This document shows positions 54,867-63,399 of a stretch of 64,000 nucleotides of DNA, piece after piece. The notes beneath the pieces are model-generated. The model had not been told where the DNA came from. It searched no databases and saw only the letters and a list, made by a program, of their open reading frames with translations. The translations under genes were made by a program, and so were the position numbers. Source of the DNA: Herbaspirillum hiltneri N3 (GTDB lineage Bacteria > Pseudomonadota > Gammaproteobacteria > Burkholderiales > Burkholderiaceae_D); assembly GCF_001267925.1 (NCBI RefSeq), contig NZ_CP011409.1, positions 3,410,001 to 3,474,000 on the forward strand, written 5' to 3'. Numbering within the stretch: position 1 is the first letter of the stretch; the number at the start of each line of letters is the position of its first letter.

Positions 54867-56951
54867 ATGCTCCACTTATTAGAAAAAATCAGCGACTCCC
54901 CGGCCGGCAGCGAACTCGACAACGCCATTGCACTGGTCAAGCTGCTGCGCCCAAAAAAACGCGAAGCGCCCGCGCTGGCAATCACCAACGTCCGCACGCT
55001 GACGCACTTGCTGCAGCAGCATCCGCACCACGCCGCCACGCTGCGCCATCATCTGTTGCATCTGCTGTCGGCACGCCGCCAGACCAGCCTGTACACCGAC
55101 ATCGGCATCCTGTCGAATGACGGCTTCTTCTCCGAACTGCATCGCCGCCTGGCCTACCGCGTGCTGCCGCCCGCGCTGGACGATCGCTACCTGTCCGATT
55201 GCCTGGAAAAACTGTTCCCCTTCAACACCGATTACCTGTGGATGCGCGCAGTGCCGGTCGACGACTGGGCCGCGCTGTTCGAGGTATTGCAAAACGCCGA
55301 CGCTGAACTGCCGCCCGAAGCCGACAAGTTCGACAAGCTCGACGAGCAAAAGACCCTGACCGAAATCCTGCTGGCCATCCAGGTGCTGTCCTACCGCATC
55401 AGCGCGATCGGCATCGAGCCGGAGCTGATCCGCATCTACAGCGACGTCAAGGCCTTCGAATCGCCCTTCCTGATGCAGAACGTCGAACTGCACCGCTACC
55501 TCGACGGCTACATGCATCATCTGAATGCCGACGCGATATCACCGGCGCCGCTGGAAGACGCCAGCCACGTGCTGGTGATGCTGGATCAATGCCAGGAAGT
55601 CGTCACCCGCATCCGCAAAAGCACGCTGCGCCTGGGCACCAGCATCGCCGTCACTTACCGGCTGGTGCGCCTGGACCAGCATCTCGACCGCCTGCGCAAA
55701 CTGTTGTCGCTGGTTGATGTCGGCAAGCCTGAAAACGCCGCCGTGACGGCGATGCAAAAGCGCGGCATCGGCCTCGAACTGGGACTGGAACTGATCGAGG
55801 CGCACAACCGCAAGTACACCGTGCGCGACCTGTTCGCCGCCAACATCAACCTGCTGGCGCGCAACATCACCGAAAACGCCAGCCGCACCGGCGAGCATTA
55901 CATCGCCGAGGACCGGCGAGAATATGCCGCCATGTACAAGTCGGCGGCGGGAGCAGGCTTCATCATCGGCTTCATGTCGATGATCAAGATCCTGTTCTCC
56001 TACTTGCGAGCGGCGCCGCTGGTGGAAGCCTTCCTGTTCAGCATGAATTATTCGCTCGGCTTCATGCTGATCCACGTGCTGCATTTCACGGTGGCCACCA
56101 AGCAACCGGCCATGACCGCCTCGCGCATCGCCGCCGGACTGCACAGCAGCGACGGCCGCAATCTCGATCTCGACAGCCTGACCGAACTGATCGTCAAGGT
56201 GATCCGCACGCAGTTCGTGGCGGTCCTGGGCAACCTGACGATCGCATTCCCGGTGGCATACCTGCTGGCGAGCGGCTACTTCCTGCTGGCCGGCCATCAC
56301 TTCGTGGCGCCGGACAAGGCGCAGCACCTGCTGCACGACATCGATCCGTTCTCCAGCCTGGCGCTGTTCCACGCGGCGATTGCGGGCGTCTGCCTGTTCC
56401 TGGCGGGTTTGATCTCGGGCTACTACGACAACAAGGCGCTTTACACGCGCATGTCGCAACGCGTGGCCCGCGCGCGCTGGCTCAGCCGATTGCTCGGCAA
56501 GGCACGCACGGAGCGCCTGGGGGACTATCTGGAAATCAGCCTGGGCGGCCTGATGGGGAATTTCTATTTCGGCATCCTGCTCGGCACCATCGGCACCGTC
56601 GGCTTTTTGCTCGGGCTGCCGATCGATATCCGCCACATCACGTTCTCGGCGACCAATTTCGCCATTGCGCTGGTCGGCCTCGACCATGCCGTGAGCTGGA
56701 GCGTGATCGCCGTCTCGACCTTCGGCGTGCTGGCGATCGGGACCATGAACCTGTGGGTCAGTTTTTCGCTGGCGCTGTTCGTGGCGCTGCGTTCGCGCCA
56801 GGTGAAATTCCGCCACGGCTGGCCGCTGCTGAAGTCGCTGTGCGCGCGCTTCCTGAAGAAACCGGCGGATTTTTTCATCCCGCCCCGCGCTGCCGCAACC
56901 GCGGCAGCACCAGCATCAACACCAGCGCAGGACAGCTCGGAATCCGCCTAG
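54867..56951 (+). CDS. Gcr-type 'site-specific recombinase' family membrane protein
   Basis: A 694-residue protein matching the family named SpecificRecomb/Gcr (PF10136). The N-terminal half is soluble and helical (LLEKISDSPAGSELDNAIAL, TDYLWMRAVPVDDWAALFEV). The C-terminal half has about seven hydrophobic segments from GFIIGFMSMIKILFSYLRAA onward. No integrase tyrosine or serine recombinase motif is visible, so the family name is doubtful and a membrane role is more likely. The ATG at 54867 is chosen over a TTG three codons upstream. Confidence 0.8.
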   Translation: MLHLLEKISDSPAGSELDNAIALVKLLRPKKREAPALAITNVRTLTHLLQQHPHHAATLRHHLLHLLSARRQTSLYTDIGILSNDGFFSELHRRLAYRVLPPALDDRYLSDCLEKLFPFNTDYLWMRAVPVDDWAALFEVLQNADAELPPEADKFDKLDEQKTLTEILLAIQVLSYRISAIGIEPELIRIYSDVKAFESPFLMQNVELHRYLDGYMHHLNADAISPAPLEDASHVLVMLDQCQEVVTRIRKSTLRLGTSIAVTYRLVRLDQHLDRLRKLLSLVDVGKPENAAVTAMQKRGIGLELGLELIEAHNRKYTVRDLFAANINLLARNITENASRTGEHYIAEDRREYAAMYKSAAGAGFIIGFMSMIKILFSYLRAAPLVEAFLFSMNYSLGFMLIHVLHFTVATKQPAMTASRIAAGLHSSDGRNLDLDSLTELIVKVIRTQFVAVLGNLTIAFPVAYLLASGYFLLAGHHFVAPDKAQHLLHDIDPFSSLALFHAAIAGVCLFLAGLISGYYDNKALYTRMSQRVARARWLSRLLGKARTERLGDYLEISLGGLMGNFYFGILLGTIGTVGFLLGLPIDIRHITFSATNFAIALVGLDHAVSWSVIAVSTFGVLAIGTMNLWVSFSLALFVALRSRQVKFRHGWPLLKSLCARFLKKPADFFIPPRAAATAAAPASTPAQDSSESA

Positions 56952-56954
56952 CCG

Positions 56955-57761
56955 TTATCGGACCGGCTTGTCCAGCTGCTCATAGACGCTATTGGCGATG
57001 CGCGCCAGTTCCGTGCGGTCGATGCTGCCTGACAAGGCATAGCCGAACTTGCCGTCGATCCAGTAGAACACGTTGACCGTGCCTTCCTGCGCAAAACGAA
57101 AGCCGGTGTCCTTGTTCTGTACCTGGTCGGTGGAAACGTACAAGGTCAGCCGCCGGCCCGCGCCGTCGTGATACATGAATTGTGCCACCGGCGCGCTCTG
57201 GCCCGGCAGCAAACGTCCGCCGATCAGTTCGTAGCCCAAGGGAGCAAGCTTGGGCGCGTGGACATCGGCGCCGATGCGCTTGGACAACCAGCGCACCAGC
57301 GCTTCTTCCTGGTCGGCGCCGACTTCCACCGGGCGACGCGCATCAGGCGTGTAGACAGCGTGCGCCACGGCTGCGCGACGCGCCATCATCAGCGGCGCAT
57401 CTACGCGCGTGGCGCTTCCCGCCGCTGCGGCGATCCAGCCAACAGGCGACGATTGCGCCGCGCCGTGCAGATACCAGCCGCCGGCGCCGGCAAAAATCGC
57501 GACGATGAACACCGCCGCGTAACGCCGCAGCAATTCCCAGTTGCTGCTGGGTCGCGCCGACAAACGCGCCGGCAGCGGTTCGTCCAGCACCGGATCGAAC
57601 AGCAGGTGCAAGGCCTGGTTCTGGTGGCGGTAGGTGCGCAGGCGCTCGGCTTCCTCCGGATTGCGCTCCAGATAGGCGGCGACATCGGCAAGCCGCTCCT
57701 GCGGCAGCAAGCCGTCGACATAGCCCTGCAAATCGGCTTCGGTAACCGGTAACGGGTTCAT
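56955..57761 (-). CDS. Anti-sigma factor (ECF partner)
   Basis: A 268-residue protein. The cytoplasmic N-terminus (TEADLQGYVDGLLPQERLAD, residues 7-26) is the short anti-sigma helix bundle without a zinc-binding HxxxCxxC. One membrane segment follows at about 83-101 (AAVFIVAIFAGAGGWYLHG). The rest is periplasmic. The start overlaps the sigma gene's stop by 4 nt, so it should bind that sigma factor until a periplasmic signal releases it. Confidence 0.85.
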   Translation of the reverse strand: MNPLPVTEADLQGYVDGLLPQERLADVAAYLERNPEEAERLRTYRHQNQALHLLFDPVLDEPLPARLSARPSSNWELLRRYAAVFIVAIFAGAGGWYLHGAAQSSPVGWIAAAAGSATRVDAPLMMARRAAVAHAVYTPDARRPVEVGADQEEALVRWLSKRIGADVHAPKLAPLGYELIGGRLLPGQSAPVAQFMYHDGAGRRLTLYVSTDQVQNKDTGFRFAQEGTVNVFYWIDGKFGYALSGSIDRTELARIANSVYEQLDKPVR

Positions 57762-58258
57762 TTGACCACCTTCAACGTCGAATGCTGGGGCCGTCCTTCG
57801 ACCAGCGTGCGCAAGCGCTCGCGGGCGCGCGACAGGCGCGACATGACGGTTCCGAGCGGAATGCCCAGCGTCGCGGCCACTTCTTCATAGGTCATCTCTT
57901 CGAGGACGACCAGCAACAAAATCTCGCGTTGTTCGGCGGCCAGCAGCCGCAACGCCGACTCAAGGTCATATCCGACCAGCCGGTCCGGCGCGTAAGCCGG
58001 CGTCGCCAGCGCATCCTCGTCATCCAGCGCGACCGTCGGAATCACCGGCTTGCGGCGCTGGTCGACGTGCAGGTTGTGCATGATGCTGAACAGCCAGGGC
58101 CGCATGTCGCTGCCCCTGCGCCAGCTCGCCAGCTTTTGCCAGGCGCGCTCCATGGTGTCTTGCACCAGGTCGTCGGCGCCGGCGCGATCGCCGACCAGCG
58201 CCCGCGCGTAACGGCGCAGGCGCGGCAGGCAGGCGAGCAGATGACTTTCGTCGGACAT
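57758..58258 (-). CDS. ECF-family RNA polymerase sigma factor
   Basis: A 166-residue sigma factor. Region 2 is LLACLPRLRRYARALVGDRA, then DDLVQDTMERAWQKLASW and MRPWLFSIMHNLHVDQRR. Region 4 is LRLLAAEQREILLLVVLEEM TYEEVA in two blocks, with IPLGTVMSRLSRARERL as the recognition helix. Co-encoded with the anti-sigma factor downstream and the PF03640 secreted protein upstream. Confidence 0.92.
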   Translation of the reverse strand: MSDESHLLACLPRLRRYARALVGDRAGADDLVQDTMERAWQKLASWRRGSDMRPWLFSIMHNLHVDQRRKPVIPTVALDDEDALATPAYAPDRLVGYDLESALRLLAAEQREILLLVVLEEMTYEEVAATLGIPLGTVMSRLSRARERLRTLVEGRPQHSTLKVVK

Positions 58259-58279
58259 GGGCTCAGCTGAAGAAACGGA

Positions 58280-58648
58280 TCAGTTCTTGACGACGTGCCA
58301 GATGTTCTTGAAATTGTCGCCGCCGCGGTCGCCCGGATTCTTGTCGGATGCAAACAGATACAGCGGCTTGCCATTGAGAGCCAGTTGCGGGCTGCCGTCA
58401 TCCCGCTTGATCACCGAGAACGGTGCGCTTGGAGTGCCGACCGGCGCCACCGGCGGCCAGGCCGTGGCGCAAGGACCGTTGCAGACGCTCTTGCCGACCG
58501 GATCGTTGTCGAAGGTGTAGACGGTCATGCCCTTGGTGGTGACGAGGACGTCGTCGGCTTTCTTGACAGCCATCTCTTCAGCAAAGGCCGCAGGCACGGC
58601 GGAGGACAGCAGGGTCAATGTCAGCAGGGACAGTGGGAGCAGTTTCAT
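58280..58648 (-). CDS. Secreted PF03640-family protein
   Basis: A 122-residue protein with a signal peptide (MKLLPLSLLTLTLLSSAVPA AFA, no lipobox). Two copies of the PF03640 pattern are visible: KGMTVYTFDNDPVGKSVCNG with CNGPCATAWPPV, and LNGKPLYLFASDKNPGDRGG. The Cys pair C-x3-C is conserved. These periplasmic proteins often sit beside ECF sigma/anti-sigma pairs. The gene is 21 nt upstream of the sigma gene and may be its first cotranscribed target. Confidence 0.87.
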   Translation of the reverse strand: MKLLPLSLLTLTLLSSAVPAAFAEEMAVKKADDVLVTTKGMTVYTFDNDPVGKSVCNGPCATAWPPVAPVGTPSAPFSVIKRDDGSPQLALNGKPLYLFASDKNPGDRGGDNFKNIWHVVKN

Positions 58649-58766
58649 GGCGGTATTCCTTTCGTAGCAGGGTTGCGCGGTTTTGCCTTACCCATGACAC
58701 GGTAGACGTCTGCAGCGCGGGTTTTATTCCACTCCCACGAAAATATATTCTTCCCGGCCCGGATCT

Positions 58767-59237
58767 TTATTTTGTGACAACAGTGCGTTGCATCGGCGCC
58801 AGCAAGGCCAGCAGCTTGTTCTGCGTACGCGAGGAGATCCCCGACTTGTCCATCGCCGCCTGCAGGTCTTCCACCAGCGCGTTGAACTGCGTATTGCTGA
58901 GTCCCAGGCCCTGGTGCACTTCCTTCATCGGATCGCCGCTGTACTTGCACGGACCGCCGCTCAGTTCACAGAACTGCTCGGTGATGAGCTTGGCCAGCCG
59001 CTTCATGTCGGTGTCCTTGAAAGTGTCCTTGATGCGGGCATCGGCCAGCGCCAGGGCCAGGGTGTCGTCGACCACTTTGGTCAGCACTTCCAGCCCGCCC
59101 AGATCGCGGTACAGGCTGTCGTCGGCTTTTTGCGCGAGGGCCGGCAAGGCTGTCGTCAGCACCATCAGGACAGCCAACACAGCCAACACAAACGGGATCG
59201 CAGCCAGCCGGCCCGAAATTGTCGTCGGATTTTTCAT
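58767..59237 (-). CDS. Exported group I truncated haemoglobin
   Basis: A 156-residue protein. Residues 1-36 are a signal peptide or anchor (RLAAIPFVLAVLAVLMVLTT ..ALAQ). The globin begins DDSLYRDLGGLEVLTKVVDD. The proximal haem ligand should be H108 in MKEVHQGLGLS. The B10 position, usually Tyr in TrHb1, falls in VVDDTLALAL and is not Tyr. C90 and C97 bracket the ELSGGP loop. Its start overlaps the stop of the DUF3034 gene by 1 nt. A periplasmic haem redox, NO or O2 sensing role is possible. Confidence 0.82.
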   Translation of the reverse strand: MKNPTTISGRLAAIPFVLAVLAVLMVLTTALPALAQKADDSLYRDLGGLEVLTKVVDDTLALALADARIKDTFKDTDMKRLAKLITEQFCELSGGPCKYSGDPMKEVHQGLGLSNTQFNALVEDLQAAMDKSGISSRTQNKLLALLAPMQRTVVTK

Positions 59238-60154
59238 CAGAAGCCCGCCTGCACGGAAAGATAGACGCCGTCCTGGCGCTTGGGATTGTAGATGGTGATG
59301 TCGCCGAGCGAGACGTAGGCCAGCGTCAGCGACAGGTTCTTGCTCGGGAACCAGGCGACGAAGGCATCGTAATAGTCCTTCTCGTTGTCGACGGCGAGGT
59401 TGCGCGGCTTCATGCGGTATTCCGCGCCGACCACCCACTGGCGGTTGAGCAGATAGGCCACCGAGCTTTCCAGCATGGCCTGATAGCGGTCGTTCTTGTC
59501 GCCGCCGAAACCGAGGATGCCCATCTGGTTGGCCTTGGTGGCGCGCACGGTGGCGTTGAGCAGCAAGCTCTGGTCGAGGAACAGCTTGGTCGCCGCGAGG
59601 TAGTAATCGATGCCGGAATCACTCTTGGCGCCGAGGTCCTTGACGTTGGTGAGGGCAGCACCCAGGCCGCCGATGCCGTTGTTGCGCTTGACCATCACGC
59701 CGGCCGCCAGCTGCGGCATCCAGGTGTCCTGGTCGTAGACGATGTCGCCGGCCAGCTTGACCTTCACGCCATAGATGTCCTGGTCGATGCGCAGATTATT
59801 GAGCGGCGCCAGGCTGCCGGTGAAGCGCTGCCTGGCCACCGACAGCTCGACGCGGTCGGCGATGCCGACGGCCACGCCGTACGAGGCCAGCTTGTAGTCC
59901 TGGGTGCCGACATAGGTGTAATGCACATTGGCGCCGTAACTGTCGCGGCTGCCGTAACCGGTGATGGTGGCCCACGGCACCAGGCCGCCGCCGCCGGCGC
60001 CTTCGACCTGGACCACCCCGGCCGTGGCCATCAGCTTGCCCATGTCCGGCGTCATTGCGCTCTGCGCGGATGCCGTGGCGGACGTCAATGCCATGAAGGC
60101 GCTCAATGCGAGCATGGATGCCTGCCGCAGCGCTTTTCCAGCCGTATTGGTCAT
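59237..60154 (-). CDS. DUF3034-family protein, probable outer-membrane or periplasmic
   Basis: A 305-residue protein with a signal peptide (MTNTAGKALRQASMLALSAF MALTSATASA). The mature part is rich in alternating aromatic/hydrophobic strands (GANVHYTYVGTQDYKLASYG, IDYYLAATKLFLDQSLLLNA, VVGAEYRMKPRNLAV) and ends with an aromatic (QAGF), as outer-membrane beta-barrels do. The ATG at 60154 follows AGGGGAGATAC. It sits in a fixed-looking cluster with the globin, cupredoxin and GGDEF-EAL protein. Confidence 0.82.
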   Translation of the reverse strand: MTNTAGKALRQASMLALSAFMALTSATASAQSAMTPDMGKLMATAGVVQVEGAGGGGLVPWATITGYGSRDSYGANVHYTYVGTQDYKLASYGVAVGIADRVELSVARQRFTGSLAPLNNLRIDQDIYGVKVKLAGDIVYDQDTWMPQLAAGVMVKRNNGIGGLGAALTNVKDLGAKSDSGIDYYLAATKLFLDQSLLLNATVRATKANQMGILGFGGDKNDRYQAMLESSVAYLLNRQWVVGAEYRMKPRNLAVDNEKDYYDAFVAWFPSKNLSLTLAYVSLGDITIYNPKRQDGVYLSVQAGF

Positions 60155-60214
60155 GTATCTCCCCTTTTCCCCCAAACACTGCCCCGAATCTGCATCGAGT
60201 CCAGGCGCAGCAAC

Positions 60215-62599
60215 TCAGATCGCCATGTTCTCGGATTGGCTGGGCATCTCCGGCGGCGTCCATTGCTCCAGCCATTCGATGAAGCGGTCGCCGGGCATCG
60301 GCTTGCTCATGAAATAACCTTGCGCCTGGTCGCAGCCCATCTGCCGCAACAGATTCCAGACCGCCAGTGTTTCCAGCCCTTCCGCCACCACCCGCAGCCC
60401 CAGGTTGTGGCCCAGGTCGATGGTCGACTTGACGATCTTGGCGTCGTCGGCGTCATGCTCCATGTTCATCACGAACGATTTATCGATCTTCAGTTCGTCC
60501 ACCGGCAGGCGCTTGAGGTAAGCCAGCGACGAATACCCGGTGCCGAAATCGTCAATCGCCAACTCCACGCCCATGGCGTTCAGGCGTTCCAGCGTCAGTT
60601 GCGCGCGCACCGGATCGTCCATGATGGCGCTCTCGGTGATCTCCAGGCACATGGACGATGGCGCCAGGTTGTTGCGCGCCAGGATATCGGCGAAGTGCTG
60701 CGGCAAATCCTGGTCCAGCAGATCACGCGTCGACAAATTGACCGAAAACTTGAGCGAAATCCCGCGTCTTTGCAGTTCGCTGCAGAGGATCGCCGTTTTG
60801 CCAAGCATCCACGACGTCAGCATGCGGATGAAGCCGGTGGTCTCGGCAAACGGGATGAAATTGTCCGGACCGATGAAGCCTTTTTCCGGATGCATCCAGC
60901 GCACCAGCGCCTCGGCGCCGACCACGCGCCCCGAGGCCAGGTCGACCTTGGGCTGGGCATACAGCAGGAATTCGTTGCGGTCGAGCGCGCGGCGCAGTTC
61001 GCTCAAGAGACTCAGGCTTTCCTGGCTGCTCTTGTCGATCGACGGTTCATAGACCGTGAAGCCGCTGCCGCGTCGCTTGGCGACATACATCGCCACTTCG
61101 GCGTTGCTCAGCAGGGTGTCGCTGTTTTCGCCGTTTTCCGGATAACCGGCGATGCCGATGCCGGCGCCGAGATCCACGGTCTGTTCATCAATCGACAGCG
61201 GCACTTCCAGCGAACTCAGGATGCGCTTGGCCTGGCGCACCGCTTCGACCTGGTCGGTGGCCGGCAGCAGGATCGCGTATTCGTCGCCGCCGAGACGGGC
61301 GACCTTGTCGTTTTCGCGTTCCAGCTGTTGCTCCAGGCGACGGCCCACCTGGCGCAGCAGGCTGTCGCCGAAGCTGTGGCCGAGCACGTCATTGACATGC
61401 TGGAAGCGGTCCAGATCCATCATCAGAATATGGCATTGGCCGCCGGTGGTTTTGGCGCGCTCGATGGCGGTGTTGAGCAGCGTGGCGAACTGCACGCGAT
61501 TGGGCAGATCGGTCAACGGATCCCAATATGCCAGCCGGCGGATTTCCAGTTCGCGATTGGCGATGCCGGAACGCATGCTTTCGAACGCATCGGCCAGCTT
61601 GCCGATCTCGTCGCCGCCCTTGATGTCGATGCGGGCGCGGTAGTCGCCGGTGCCGAGCCGCTTGGCGATATCGGCCAATGCGCGCAACGGACGGGTGATG
61701 CGGCGCGCCACGAAGGCGCTGGCGAAGATCGCCATGATCACGCCGATGATGCTGATGGACAACAGGATCAGTTGCAGGCGGCGATACGGCGCCACCGCTT
61801 CGCTGATCGAGCGCTGCAGCACCGCCACCGCGCTTTGGTTGTTTCGGCCTTTGGCCAGCACCAGCAAGCGCGCGCTGTAATCGTTGTCGGCGATGCTCAG
61901 CTGGGGAATGAAACTGTTGCCGGCCGGTGACTGCGGCAATTGCGACATCAGCATGGTTGACTCCGGCTTGGCCAGCGTCGAGATGTCCTGCTGCCACTGG
62001 CCTGCGCGTGTGCTCACCAGCACGCTGACCTGCAGCGACGACAAGGCGCGCATGTCGGAAATCAGTTTTTTGTCGACCGGGAAACCCATCACGACCCAGC
62101 CGATGATGACCGGAGCCCGCACCGGCACGGCGACGATCTGAAACAGGTTGTCGTCAACGATCACGGTGTCGGAGGCGCCGTTGGTGGCGACAGCCTTGCC
62201 GACCAGCTCCAGCGCGCTGCGCTGCAGGTCGGTGCTGGGATAGGCCTGGGTGGACGCCTTGACGCGCTGATCGGTGCCGATCAGCATCGACAGCGTCGAG
62301 CCGATGCGCGCGCCGTGGTTTTCGAGTACGGAGGTGATGGTTTCGCGATCGTCGGTGCCGAGCGCCTGGCGGAAGCCGAAATCCGACGCCAGCAACCGGG
62401 CGCCCTGGGTCAGCTTGTCGGCATTCTGCTCCAGCAGGCGCAGGAACACGCGCTCGCCGATGATCAGCTCGTCGCGGATCGACGCGCGCGCGTTTTCATC
62501 GATCGCCTTGCGAATGGCGATGAAACCCGCCAGCTGGACCAGCAGGATCAGGATGATGAATAGTGCAACGATGCGGTTTTCCAGCCGATGCCAACGCAC
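60215..62599 (-). CDS. Membrane c-di-GMP enzyme: CACHE-like sensor, HAMP, GGDEF and EAL
   Basis: A 794-residue protein. A TM helix at about 9-30 (IVALFIILILLVQLAGFIAI) and another near 272-292 bracket a periplasmic double-CACHE-like domain with LIIGWVVMGFPVDKK-like features. HAMP follows (RRITRPLRALADIAKRLGTG). GGDEF is active-looking (GGDEY) with I-site REND five residues before it. EAL is complete: GAEALVRW, NLST, EITES, IDDFGTGYSSLAYLKR, LKIDKSF and AEGLE. It could both make and break c-di-GMP. Gene order places it between a cupredoxin and DUF3034. Confidence 0.92.
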   Translation of the reverse strand: MRWHRLENRIVALFIILILLVQLAGFIAIRKAIDENARASIRDELIIGERVFLRLLEQNADKLTQGARLLASDFGFRQALGTDDRETITSVLENHGARIGSTLSMLIGTDQRVKASTQAYPSTDLQRSALELVGKAVATNGASDTVIVDDNLFQIVAVPVRAPVIIGWVVMGFPVDKKLISDMRALSSLQVSVLVSTRAGQWQQDISTLAKPESTMLMSQLPQSPAGNSFIPQLSIADNDYSARLLVLAKGRNNQSAVAVLQRSISEAVAPYRRLQLILLSISIIGVIMAIFASAFVARRITRPLRALADIAKRLGTGDYRARIDIKGGDEIGKLADAFESMRSGIANRELEIRRLAYWDPLTDLPNRVQFATLLNTAIERAKTTGGQCHILMMDLDRFQHVNDVLGHSFGDSLLRQVGRRLEQQLERENDKVARLGGDEYAILLPATDQVEAVRQAKRILSSLEVPLSIDEQTVDLGAGIGIAGYPENGENSDTLLSNAEVAMYVAKRRGSGFTVYEPSIDKSSQESLSLLSELRRALDRNEFLLYAQPKVDLASGRVVGAEALVRWMHPEKGFIGPDNFIPFAETTGFIRMLTSWMLGKTAILCSELQRRGISLKFSVNLSTRDLLDQDLPQHFADILARNNLAPSSMCLEITESAIMDDPVRAQLTLERLNAMGVELAIDDFGTGYSSLAYLKRLPVDELKIDKSFVMNMEHDADDAKIVKSTIDLGHNLGLRVVAEGLETLAVWNLLRQMGCDQAQGYFMSKPMPGDRFIEWLEQWTPPEMPSQSENMAI

Positions 62600-62636
62600 T
62601 TGTGAGCTCCCCGTTTCCCTTAGCTTGCGATGACGC

Positions 62637-63284
62637 TTATTCCACCGGAACGGCCTTGACGGCCAGCTTGACCGAGGCGTTCATATCGGCGCCCTGATAC
62701 GTGATCGGCTGCTCCATCGCCGCCTCATTGGGCGCCATCTTGAAATACCAGGCCTTCAGCGCGTATTTGCCGTTGACCAGGCCGTCCAGCTTGACGCGCC
62801 CGGCCATGTCGGTCTTGCCGAAGAACGGCGTATTGACGACTTGCACGTACGCGACCATCTGGTCGTGAATATTACAGCCCAGCACCACGGTGCCGACCTT
62901 GTCGAACACGATCGGGCTGGTCGGCACGCCGGAATACAGCTTCAGCTCGAAAGTCTTGGCCGGCGAAAACGAATAGACGTGATGCCGCACCTTGTCGTGA
63001 TTGGGAAAGAGAATAGGCGTGCCGACTTGCACCACGCTTACCAGCGGGAAGAATTTGACGTCCTTTTGCTCCACTTCGGCCTGCTTGAGCGATTTCGGCA
63101 CCACCTGGCCGCCGGCCGGCTCGGCGTACACCACCGCATTGGGCACGGGCGCGCCGGTGACGTCGAGCACCTGCACGGTCACGGTCGCGGCCGCAGCGCT
63201 CACGGCGGCGCCGGCCGCCAGCAACGCAAGACCCCCTGCCAGCATGCGACGGGCATGCCGGTGAACAAACGATAGACGCATCAT
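62637..63284 (-). CDS. Periplasmic cupredoxin (methylamine-utilisation type)
   Basis: A 215-residue protein. A signal peptide occupies about 1-33 (ARRMLAGGLALLAAGAAVSA). The core is a cupredoxin: a His ligand in VRHHVYSF (H101 or H102), then GCNIHDQM supplying C137, H140 and M143, the full type 1 copper set. The C-terminus has a carboxypeptidase-regulatory-like beta segment (GRVKLDGLVNGKYALKAWYF). The start at 63284 (or the next Met) excludes a Phe-rich stretch upstream. First gene of the cluster, 37 nt before the GGDEF-EAL gene. Confidence 0.85.
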   Translation of the reverse strand: MMRLSFVHRHARRMLAGGLALLAAGAAVSAAAATVTVQVLDVTGAPVPNAVVYAEPAGGQVVPKSLKQAEVEQKDVKFFPLVSVVQVGTPILFPNHDKVRHHVYSFSPAKTFELKLYSGVPTSPIVFDKVGTVVLGCNIHDQMVAYVQVVNTPFFGKTDMAGRVKLDGLVNGKYALKAWYFKMAPNEAAMEQPITYQGADMNASVKLAVKAVPVE

Positions 63285-63399
63285 CGCCGCAAATTTGAAT
63301 TTGAAAAACGGATCGAAAAATCGGCAGCACAACCTGCCAGCCTGCTCACCTCGGAATTGTTATCTGGGGCGTTTTTGGCGAGCGAGACTCATTATGCAA

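Noticed and set aside
59219..61930. 903-codon open frame antisense to the DUF3034 and GGDEF-EAL genes
   Set aside because: It spans several real genes on the other strand, shows no domain and is explained by GC-rich codon bias.
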